DNA of 19,954 nt from an uncultured Dechloromonas sp. (GTDB lineage Bacteria > Pseudomonadota > Gammaproteobacteria > Burkholderiales > Rhodocyclaceae): the NCBI GenBank assembly GCA_946477505.1, contig CAMKYP010000016.1, positions 1 through 19,954 of the forward strand, read 5' to 3'. This document shows, piece after piece, positions 7,466 to 14,114 of this stretch (position 1 is the stretch's first letter; every line of letters begins with the position of its first letter). Below the pieces are notes generated by a model. It was not told the origin of the DNA. It saw only the letters and a list, made by a program, of their open reading frames with translations, and did no database searches. The translations under genes were made by a program, and so were the position numbers.

Positions 7466-9980
7466 CCAAAAAGAAGCCCCCGATCTGGCAGGATGCGGGG
7501 GCGGGATGGAGCTATCCAATCGTTGCAATGCAGACACTACACCCGATAACGGCGACACGTCTATTCGCGCGAAATTCGTATCCGGGGAAGGCCAATATCA
7601 CACGGACGAACCGGGGAAGGAAAACCGCCGGCCGTACTCTGTGGTTACGCTGGCCGATATTCGCGAAATGGTAGATTGCCCGCCCTCTGTTCCAAAGGCA
7701 AAAGGACGCTGGTTTATCCCGTCTACCCACCTAAGCCGCGGCAAGGATCAGCAAATTGCCCGCGGCGAATACTGGATGCTATGGGCGGACCTGGACACCG
7801 ACCCTAAGCCCATAGACACCGTGGACGAAGTGGTGGGCGGCATCCTCGCCTTCTGCGACTATGAGATTTACACCTCACGTTCAGCAAACGTCGACCGGCA
7901 AAAATGCCGAATCCTGGTTCCCCTGGCCGCCCCTCTCAAACCTTCTGAATGGGTAGCCTGCCAGCGACAGCTAAACGACGACCTTGAGGCCGCCGGCCTA
8001 GTGCCTGACCGGGTAAACGAACGCCTGCAACAACTGTGTTTCCTGCCGAATCGAGGCGAGTTTTACGCTTCCCGGTCATTACGCACCGGCAATCCCTACC
8101 CCGCGCTTAATTGTCTGAAACTATCAATTTCAGATTTTGAATTATCTGACAAACAGGCCGTTAAACCCCGATCAGCCGACGACACGAACGACCCGTTGGT
8201 GGACTTTCTGTACGATGAAGGGCACGTCAGACACGCCGACAAAAACGGCCGGCTTGATGTTGCCTGCCCTTGGGAAGACCAACACACCAGCGATTCCGGC
8301 CATTCGTCCACAAGCTACTTCCCCGCCGGTGTGGGGGGTATTTCTGTTGGCCGCTTTGCCTGTTTGCACTCTCACTGCGCCCACCGCACGACGGAAGAAT
8401 TCAAACAGGAAATTGGCTACAGCCTGGAAGGGTTTGAAATTCTGCCCGACCTGACCCCGGAAGAAGAAGCAAACGAAGCCGCTATCCGTGCCCGCAACCA
8501 GTTGAAAGCGGAACGCCTCACGAATGCAGCAATCGAGCGCGCCAAGTACAAAGACCCGACCGCATTAGAGAAAGCACGCCGGGAGTATCAACGGGAAGAA
8601 AACGAACGTATCGGCCAAGGTGACGACACTATCCCGGCGGCCGAAATTGTCAGCCTGGAAGCCGCGCTTAATCGGTTCGTTTTCTTGGCTGATGGTTCGC
8701 GGGTGGCAGACGTATTCAACCCACATTACGACCTTGCTATGGACGATTGGCGCCGCACCTATGCAGCGTCCAAGGAGGTATTTCCCCAGGCTGACGGCAA
8801 GCCAGATAAGGAAATCCCGGTTAGCCGTTTGTGGATTGAATCGCCCCGCCGGAAGTCTGTGATCTGCCGCACCTTCAAAGCCGGCGGCGGGCTGGTTATC
8901 AATGACCCACAAGGACGGCGCGCGCTCAATTCTTGGAAGCCGTACGACCGGACGGTAGAGGTGGACGACCTGGAGGCCGCCGGGTTTGGCCTGTTCCTGG
9001 AACATGTCGACTATCTGTTCGGTGACGACGCCGGCCGCTTCCTGGATTGGTTGGCACACATCGAGCAGCACCCCGGCGTATTGCCTCATACCGCTTGGCT
9101 CCATATCTCCAAGAGTTTCGGCACTGGCCGCAATTGGCTTGCATCCGTATTGACGCGGGTGTGGGCGGGTAATGTTGCGGCCAGCTTTGATCTGGTCAAG
9201 ACGCTATCCAGTGGGTTCAACGACCGTCTATCTAGAAAGGTGCTAGCCATCGTGGACGAGATTCGAGAAGGCGGCCGGGATTCTCAGTGGGACCACTCCG
9301 AAAAGATGAAGTCCCTAATCACTGAGGAACACCGAACGGTAAACCCCAAGTTTGGCCGGATCAGTGTTGAGTACAACGCTTGCCGCTTTTTGATGTACTC
9401 GAACCACATTAGCGCCATACCGATGGAGGAAGGAGACCGGCGGATTGAGGTTGTCGTCAACGAGGCTACGCCCCGCCCTGCCAACTACTACACCCGACTG
9501 TATCAAGCGATCAACGACAAGCGGTTCATTGCCGGGGTTGCTGCCTTCCTGGCGAGGCGTGATCTGTCAGCATTCAACCCAGGCGCACATGCAGTGGTGA
9601 CGGCCGCCAAGCGCAGAGCAACGGAAGCTAGCAAAACGCCAATGGTCAAACAGTGCGAACTGCTATTGAAGTATTGGCCTAGCGATGTGATTACCCCGGT
9701 CGACCTGTTGGGCGTGCTGGACTACGTACCACGCGAAACGGCGATACGCGCCAAGATGACAGCGAACCACAGGCGGACCCTTGAGCAATTCGGAATACGC
9801 AAGAAGGAAACGAGCCTCAAGGTCGACGGCATTGCAGTTCGACTGTGGTTCATTCGCAATGCGGACCAATGGTCGACGGCCAGTAATTCAGCCCTGGTAG
9901 CCGAATACATGAAAGGGATGAAAAACGACCGTTCAGCGGACGCTTGCGCCTTCCTGGATGATTTGGCCGCCGGTTTTTGA
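7458..9980 (+). CDS. Primase-helicase replication protein (prim-pol-like, Zn finger, D5/DUF5906-type helicase)
   Basis: The protein has 840 residues. The start at 7458 has GGAAGGG (7443-7449). The N-terminal part (about 40-220) resembles a prim-pol/AEP domain: MLWADLDTDP gives the acidic pair D111 and D113, and TSRSANVDRQKCRILVPL occupies the place of the usual His-containing strand. Residues about 268-310 (CPWEDQHTSDS, FACLHSHCAHRT) are a zinc-binding segment typical of P4-like primases. The C-terminal half is a superfamily 3-type ATPase: an altered Walker A, FGTGRN (554-559), Walker B VLAIVDE (Asp600, Glu601) and a sensor YSNH near 650. It would unwind and prime the element's origin, most likely the iteron region directly downstream. 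The Walker A has Arg where Lys is usual; I recall this in some relatives but cannot verify it. Confidence 0.85.
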   Translation: MNSQKEAPDLAGCGGGMELSNRCNADTTPDNGDTSIRAKFVSGEGQYHTDEPGKENRRPYSVVTLADIREMVDCPPSVPKAKGRWFIPSTHLSRGKDQQIARGEYWMLWADLDTDPKPIDTVDEVVGGILAFCDYEIYTSRSANVDRQKCRILVPLAAPLKPSEWVACQRQLNDDLEAAGLVPDRVNERLQQLCFLPNRGEFYASRSLRTGNPYPALNCLKLSISDFELSDKQAVKPRSADDTNDPLVDFLYDEGHVRHADKNGRLDVACPWEDQHTSDSGHSSTSYFPAGVGGISVGRFACLHSHCAHRTTEEFKQEIGYSLEGFEILPDLTPEEEANEAAIRARNQLKAERLTNAAIERAKYKDPTALEKARREYQREENERIGQGDDTIPAAEIVSLEAALNRFVFLADGSRVADVFNPHYDLAMDDWRRTYAASKEVFPQADGKPDKEIPVSRLWIESPRRKSVICRTFKAGGGLVINDPQGRRALNSWKPYDRTVEVDDLEAAGFGLFLEHVDYLFGDDAGRFLDWLAHIEQHPGVLPHTAWLHISKSFGTGRNWLASVLTRVWAGNVAASFDLVKTLSSGFNDRLSRKVLAIVDEIREGGRDSQWDHSEKMKSLITEEHRTVNPKFGRISVEYNACRFLMYSNHISAIPMEEGDRRIEVVVNEATPRPANYYTRLYQAINDKRFIAGVAAFLARRDLSAFNPGAHAVVTAAKRRATEASKTPMVKQCELLLKYWPSDVITPVDLLGVLDYVPRETAIRAKMTANHRRTLEQFGIRKKETSLKVDGIAVRLWFIRNADQWSTASNSALVAEYMKGMKNDRSADACAFLDDLAAGF

Positions 9981-9986
9981 TGGTCC

Positions 9987-10123
9987 GGTTACGCTGGTTA
10001 CGCTGGTTACGCTGGTTACACTACTCTTAAAAAAGCCACAATCGAGTATTTTTTAGCATTTGCTAATATTTTCTCTTTTGGGCGTTATATAGAAGTAACG
10101 TAACCAGCGTAACCAGCGTAACC
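9987..10123. repeat. Inverted iteron arrays, likely replication origin
   Basis: The left arm has the 9-nt unit GGTTACGCT three times plus GGTTACACT (9987-10022), head to tail. The right arm has the reverse complement AGCGTAACC twice plus AACGTAACC (10097-10123). The two arms share a 27-nt perfect inverted match. Between them is about 75 nt of AT-rich DNA with TTAGCATTTGCTAA (10053-10066). Iterons around an AT-rich core just after a primase-helicase gene are the expected form of an origin, as in phage P4 where the alpha protein binds iterons. Function is inferred. Confidence 0.7.
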
Positions 10124-10463
10124 GGCGATTTATCGACCGTTCGCAGCAACACAGTGAACGGTCAGAAAAACGACCATAACTAGACTTTGGCGCCTGCCCC
10201 CTGGCGCCCTGCTGCCCTGCCCTTCACACCTTCAGCAATCAAACGACTTGCGATTATCGGTGTGCATATCGGCATATCAAGCCATCGGCAACACGCAACC
10301 CCATAACGCTACCAACACACCACGGCGGCCTGTTATCGGCCTGCTGGTTGCGTCCAGCGACAAACGACCTGCTGAGAGGTGCGGGGGACCCTGGAAAGGC
10401 CAAGACACGTGCGGGTGCGCAGAGGCCCGATAGTCGGCAGTTTTTCGCTTTTTCAGGTTTGAT
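10124..10463. other. Non-coding stretch after the iterons
   Basis: No convincing gene is seen here. The stretch has an inverted repeat GACCGTTC-N13-GAACGGTC (10135-10163) and two GGCGCC palindromes in CTTTGGCGCC/CCTGGCGCC (about 10186-10208). Short open frames on both strands lack ribosome sites. It may be an extension of the origin and the 3' untranslated end of the leftward gene. Confidence 0.5.
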
Positions 10464-10904
10464 TTAGCGGGCGCTAATCCCAAGCAGAGAACTAGACACC
10501 CAGGCCAGCAAACCCAAACCGGCAACCAGCGCCAACACACTAACAACCCCGAAGACCCACATTAACCACTCAAGCCAACCGGAATTGCCGCTAACGTCAA
10601 CCGACTTGCCATTTAGTTGATTACGCCAACGCTCACCAAATCGGTAATCCCGAATCATCATCGTGCCGACAACAGCTAGATAACCAATGATGGAGGCGAA
10701 CAAAGCCCCCCACCCCCAGCGGATCAAGCACAGCGCGCTTGCATCAACTTTTGGCGCGTCTTTTCCAATGAACATATTTATAGACAGGGTTAAGGCTGTA
10801 CCGGCGTTCAGAAAAACCGACTTCGCCATAAATTCAGTCCGTTTGCGTGTGTCTTCCTGGTGGGCGTTGAATAGTTCTAATTCTTTGAAATAGCTATCGG
10901 TCAT
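10464..10904 (-). CDS. Three-helix membrane protein, unknown function
   Basis: The product is 146 residues from ATG 10904. A charged, helical cytoplasmic-looking start (TDSYFKELELFNAHQEDTRK) is followed by three hydrophobic segments, near residues 28-46, 57-82 and 110-138. It is the only leftward gene in the element, sitting alone between the origin and the tail operon. That is the usual place for a cargo or lysogenic-conversion gene. Inner-membrane proteins so placed can block phage entry, but nothing in the sequence proves this. The open frame extends back to 11012, but those 36 residues are not helical or conserved-looking, so I chose 10904. The ribosome site is weak. Confidence 0.6.
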   Translation of the reverse strand: MTDSYFKELELFNAHQEDTRKRTEFMAKSVFLNAGTALTLSINMFIGKDAPKVDASALCLIRWGWGALFASIIGYLAVVGTMMIRDYRFGERWRNQLNGKSVDVSGNSGWLEWLMWVFGVVSVLALVAGLGLLAWVSSSLLGISAR

Positions 10905-11049
10905 GGCGAGCCTGCCTGTTTGGAAAGATAGGCATTCTACCAACTTGCATATAGCACCCGGATTGCTCAAAAACTTAAACAGCGAAAACCCAGGCAGCAC
11001 AAGGGAAGTCAAGCTAAGTATCAGGAAGTCATCTTAATTACTAGCCTTG

Positions 11050-11089
11050 TACTCGTTCATTTTTCAATTCCGCAAAGGACGAACGAGTA
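11050..11089. promoter_or_regulatory. Inverted repeat around the ribosome site of the tail operon's first gene
   Basis: TACTCGTTC (11050-11058) and GAACGAGTA (11081-11089) are perfect inverted copies with a 22-nt loop holding AAAGGA (11074-11079). The second arm ends on the A of the start codon. It could be an operator or an RNA hairpin affecting initiation. Confidence 0.5.
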
Positions 11090-11493
11090 TGTTCCTGAAC
11101 AAAACCGAAAAACCCACCTGGCAGATTGAGGCAGAGCTACGCCTTACCCGCCTGGAATCCGACACCTTGGCAATCCGCAAGAAGGTGGACGCCATCTATG
11201 AAGGCGAGGTTCTCCCCCTTCACCAACGGCGCATTGATATTCAGCACCATATACAAAACCTCACGGCGCCTGACCGCGACAAGCGCGTAGACAACTCTGG
11301 CCGCCTGGCAAACGCACAGAAGGAATTGGCCGCCGTCGAAACCGCCTACTCCGAAGCACAACAACGGTACACCGCAGCCCAGACCGAAGCGAGCGCAGCA
11401 ATTCGCCTCCTTGAGCGGGCAAAAACCGCCTGGCAAAAAACCGCCGGGGGAATGTCGCTTGGCTATGACTTGATGAGTTTGATTAAGGGGTAA
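11089..11493 (+). CDS. Coiled-coil protein, first gene of the tail operon
   Basis: The product is 134 residues. ATG 11089 is chosen for AAAGGA at 11074-11079; the frame is also open from TTG 11047. Almost the whole chain is predicted helical, with heptad-like patterns (AELRLTRLESDTLAIRKKV, AVETAYSEAQQRYTAAQTEA). No signal peptide, membrane helix or known domain is visible. It heads a tightly packed rightward operon that ends with the tape measure gene, so it may be a structural or assembly component. Function is unknown. Confidence 0.7.
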   Translation: MFLNKTEKPTWQIEAELRLTRLESDTLAIRKKVDAIYEGEVLPLHQRRIDIQHHIQNLTAPDRDKRVDNSGRLANAQKELAAVETAYSEAQQRYTAAQTEASAAIRLLERAKTAWQKTAGGMSLGYDLMSLIKG

Positions 11494-11499
11494 CGCGAC

Positions 11500-11994
11500 A
11501 TGGCAAACGATCTGAAAAATATCCGCACCAAGATTTCCCAAATGCAGGACGAAATCAAGCGTGTCAGTAGTTCCCTGGAACCGGCGGACGAACTGGAAAG
11601 CCGACTGCGCGCGCGCTTGGAAAGCTACGACCCCTACCGGCATCTGATCGACAACGCCGCTAGCAGTCTCGAAACCGGTCAGCCTGTTTCCATGCTCCCC
11701 GGCCCGTCTGAAATGCCGCATTTCCTGTTGGGTGTGCTGATTCGTCAAGTTGGCGCCGGCACCATCATTTCGGAGGCCGCCAAGCGCGCCGAAGAAACCA
11801 ATAGCGGCCGCTTGCGTATTACCACAGGGGAGAAACGCAAACGCCTGGAAGCGTTGCGCCTGTCACTCTACGAAGCGGAATTCGAGGAACAGCAACACCT
11901 GAACGGTGCCCCGAATCGTCCGGACGTATCCGGCTACGCCCTTCTTCAAATCCCGGTCGACGTGTTGTCTGACCTTGGCATTTTCGAGGAATAA
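11500..11994 (+). CDS. Coiled-coil protein, unknown function
   Basis: The product is 164 residues with AAGGGG at 11485-11490. It begins with a coiled coil (LKNIRTKISQMQDEIKRVSS), has a non-helical middle (GQPVSMLPGPSEMPHFLLG) and a second helical stretch (EKRKRLEALRLSLYEAEFEE). It ends with a compact segment rich in Pro and Val. No known domain is recognised. The gene begins 6 nt after its upstream neighbour's stop, and its spacing to the following gene is similar, so it is part of the same operon. Confidence 0.7.
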   Translation: MANDLKNIRTKISQMQDEIKRVSSSLEPADELESRLRARLESYDPYRHLIDNAASSLETGQPVSMLPGPSEMPHFLLGVLIRQVGAGTIISEAAKRAEETNSGRLRITTGEKRKRLEALRLSLYEAEFEEQQHLNGAPNRPDVSGYALLQIPVDVLSDLGIFEE

Positions 11995-11999
11995 GCGAC

Positions 12000-12413
12000 A
12001 TGGCATTTACTACCGAATTTAAGCAAATTGAGCGTATTTCAGAAATCGTCGGAGTGCGCGCGGCCTTGATGCTGGCGGGCTTCTTCGGGAAGCAGGGACA
12101 GCGGGTGTATGTGCCGGTAATTGCGGACCCAAAACACATTATCGCCAAGCTAATCGGCCTGCCCGAATATCAGAAATTGGTACAAGCATACGGTGGGCAG
12201 AGTATTACCGTTCCGGAATGTGACCTTAAATCCCTGCGGCGTGCCGGCCAAGTTCATCGTCTGAGCGTGTTGGGTGTCCCGATCGGTGAACAGGCGCTTG
12301 CTACGGGTATTGGCATTGCTGGTGTAAAGGTCATTCAAGGCGAACTTCGCCGGGAAGGATATTTCGACCTGGCCACAAGCCTGACGGAATCGGAGGGCGG
12401 GCACTGTGACTGA
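12000..12413 (+). CDS. Possible Mor-like DNA-binding protein
   Basis: The product is 137 residues with GAGGA at 11986-11990. Two similar blocks are visible: ISEIVGVRAALMLAGFFGKQ then RVYVP, and KLIGLPEYQKLVQAYGGQ then ITVP. They recall the N-terminal dimerisation motif of Mor/C phage transcription activators (helix, Gly-Gly, then a short strand ending in VP). A C-terminal GIGIAGVKVIQGELRREGYF could be a helix-turn-helix. If correct it would be an activator inside the operon it controls. A structural role is the alternative. Similarity is by eye and weak. The end overlaps the next gene by 8 nt. Confidence 0.45.
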   Translation: MAFTTEFKQIERISEIVGVRAALMLAGFFGKQGQRVYVPVIADPKHIIAKLIGLPEYQKLVQAYGGQSITVPECDLKSLRRAGQVHRLSVLGVPIGEQALATGIGIAGVKVIQGELRREGYFDLATSLTESEGGHCD

Positions 12414-13176
12414 TTTCGCCACCAAGAAAGACGCCCTTCTGATAACCGCAACGCTGGCCGCTGTTGCCAAAAAACTTGCCAAACAACAGAAGAAAGTTAA
12501 CGACGCCCTGGCTACCGCTGAGAATGCAGCAACGGCGGCCAGCGTTATTAACGTGTTGGGCGAAAAGTTGAGCAATGCGGTCGACCAACTCACTCAGAAG
12601 GTTAACGCGGTCAAGGATGGCAAGGACGGCGCCCCAGGCCAGCCGGGGAAAGCAGGCAAATCCGGCGAACGAGGACCGGCCGGCCCTGCCCCTGAGCACG
12701 AGGTTTCAGGCTCGAAAATCCGATTTCGCAAACCTGACGGTTCGTGGGGTAAATGGGTTGAAGCCCCCAAAGGCGACCCCGGCAAGGATGGCGGAATCGT
12801 AATGATTAAGGCCGGGGGCGGATCGTCCGGTACTGACCTTGCCGCCCTGCTCCCAGGAAACGAGAACACCGAACCGGCCGCTATTGCTGTGCTGCAGGGT
12901 GGGCAGTGGGTGAAGTTGCCATGGACCGCACTAACCGCCCTTGTTGGATCAAGCGACAGCCCCCACGCACGACGGGTCGACTTCCTCGGTGATTCGATCA
13001 TTTACAAGGGAGAGGCCGCCCCAGGCACAGCAGACAGCACTCCCGCTTGGCGAATCAATCGAATCGTTTTCACCCCAGGACCAGACGGCAAACAGGACGT
13101 GTCAGACAATTTTGCAGGTGGCACTGCCGATTTCGTCCACGCCTGGACTGACCGCGAAACGCTTGAATACCTGTAA
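12406..13176 (+). CDS. Collagen-like phage tail protein
   Basis: The product is 256 residues from GTG 12406, with GGAGGG at 12392-12397. A helical start of about 65 residues (coiled coil) leads into a Gly-X-Y stretch of about eight triplets (GKDGAPGQPGKAGKSGERG), with PKGDPGKDGG later. The C-terminus, DFLGDSIIYKGEAAPGT, then WRINRIVF and WTDRETLEYL, is the ending commonly seen in small tail-tip or neck proteins of siphophages, beside the tape measure gene. Phage collagen-like stretches form trimeric stalks. It is the second piece of evidence, with the tape measure, that this operon is tail-derived. No receptor-binding or enzymatic domain is visible. Confidence 0.75.
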   Translation: MTDFATKKDALLITATLAAVAKKLAKQQKKVNDALATAENAATAASVINVLGEKLSNAVDQLTQKVNAVKDGKDGAPGQPGKAGKSGERGPAGPAPEHEVSGSKIRFRKPDGSWGKWVEAPKGDPGKDGGIVMIKAGGGSSGTDLAALLPGNENTEPAAIAVLQGGQWVKLPWTALTALVGSSDSPHARRVDFLGDSIIYKGEAAPGTADSTPAWRINRIVFTPGPDGKQDVSDNFAGGTADFVHAWTDRETLEYL

Positions 13177-13187
13177 GGAATTCAAAA

Positions 13188-13535
13188 ATGGTTATCGACC
13201 AAACTACGCTAATCGGTCGTGTGTCGGATTTGCTAACGATCTACGGGCAGCACTCGCGTAGCGCGTATTCGATAGGACACACCAAGCGTGAAGGCATTGC
13301 GCAATTAATCACAAAAACGCAGCACGCCCTTAATCCCAGGCAAGGCGACAAGGCCCAGGCCCAGGTGCACATCACTGCTGCCCTCCATGAAAACGGGAAC
13401 TTTCGCGCCGACTACAGAGAACTGTTCACTCATGTGGCGATTGCCGAACAGTTGATTTCCCAACTCCCCAAACAACGGAGAAACAAACAATGCATATCGA
13501 CCAAATCGAACTCAATAACCGTGTGCAATCACTGA
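13188..13535 (+). CDS. Small tail-operon protein, paralogue 1
   Basis: The product is 115 residues with AAGGA at 13175-13179. It is related to the next protein: both share an ID start, GHxxxREIA/GIA, the GDK-A-A-HITAAL-EN-NFR block and a closing AEQ-ISQLP. The reading frame runs 46 nt into the next gene and adds about 19 unrelated residues after SQLPKQ. In paralogue 2 a stop follows at the same point, so this looks like loss of the original stop. No known domain is recognised. Its place before the tape measure gene suggests a tail-assembly role, by position only. Confidence 0.7.
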   Translation: MVIDQTTLIGRVSDLLTIYGQHSRSAYSIGHTKREGIAQLITKTQHALNPRQGDKAQAQVHITAALHENGNFRADYRELFTHVAIAEQLISQLPKQRRNKQCISTKSNSITVCNH

Positions 13536-13780
13536 TGCGGACCCACAGCCAGCAACACCCCGCATTGCGGCTTACCGGCCATAACAACACGCGCGAAATC
13601 GCCATTGTTATTTCCGCAGCCCAAGAAGAATTGAAAAACAAAACCGGCGACAAATCGGAAGCCGAAGCGCACATCACAGCGGCACTAGAAGAAAACGCAA
13701 ATTTCCGGCCTGATTTCAACAAGCTGTTCACCAGTATCGCGACGGCCGAACAGATTATTTCCCAACTGCCCAATAACTGA
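13490..13780 (+). CDS. Small tail-operon protein, paralogue 2
   Basis: The product is 96 residues with GGAG at 13477-13480. Its start lies inside the end of paralogue 1. It is helical and charged, with the shared core GDKSEAEAHITAALEENANF and end LFTSIATAEQIISQLP. Around half of the aligned positions look identical to paralogue 1. Function is unknown. It could be a chaperone or a small structural unit present in several forms. Confidence 0.7.
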   Translation: MHIDQIELNNRVQSLMRTHSQQHPALRLTGHNNTREIAIVISAAQEELKNKTGDKSEAEAHITAALEENANFRPDFNKLFTSIATAEQIISQLPNN

Positions 13781-13793
13781 AGGGAAAACGAAA

Positions 13794-14114
13794 ATGAAAT
13801 TTGACCCTGAAGTTATCGAGCGTGCACACGCACTGTGCAAAGAATACGAAGCGCACCGTACACGCCTGTTGGAACTCGCCGAAGCGCGCCTTAACAACCT
13901 GATCGGCTACACCCCCCAGGTCGCTTTACACCCGGCCGCTTTACACCTGGAACTTGCCAAGCAAGAAGGGGAACGACTCAGCCCCAACGTTATGCAGTTT
14001 TTTTCGCACCTGGCGCTTGCTGAATACGAAATTGAAAAAATCGAGTTGCAGCAATCGTTGGCCGTTATGAAGGTGCCCCTGAACAACATTACCCGCACGA
14101 TAGGGGGTGAATGA
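13794..14114 (+). CDS. Small tail-operon protein, probable distant paralogue 3
   Basis: The product is 106 residues with AAGGGA at 13780-13785. Its C-terminal half, ERLSPNVMQFFSHLALAEYE, follows the pattern of LFTHVAIAEQLI in paralogue 1, suggesting a third diverged copy. The N-terminal half is a different helical stretch. The stop overlaps the tape measure start (ATGA), so translation of the two is probably coupled. That is the usual position for tape measure chaperones, which in some phages are made as two related forms. Function is inferred from position only. Confidence 0.65.
   Translation: MKFDPEVIERAHALCKEYEAHRTRLLELAEARLNNLIGYTPQVALHPAALHLELAKQEGERLSPNVMQFFSHLALAEYEIEKIELQQSLAVMKVPLNNITRTIGGE

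Noticed and set aside
9987..10123. Short repeats considered as a CRISPR array
   Set aside because: Units are 9 nt, directly adjacent and without spacers, and appear in both orientations. They fit iterons instead.
10248..10433. Small plus-strand frame of 61 codons after the iterons
   Set aside because: It has no ribosome site, low-complexity composition and no coding bias.
12600..12800. A eukaryotic-type collagen or surface adhesin
   Set aside because: The Gly-X-Y stretch is short, and the end of the protein and the neighbouring tape measure identify it as a phage tail protein.
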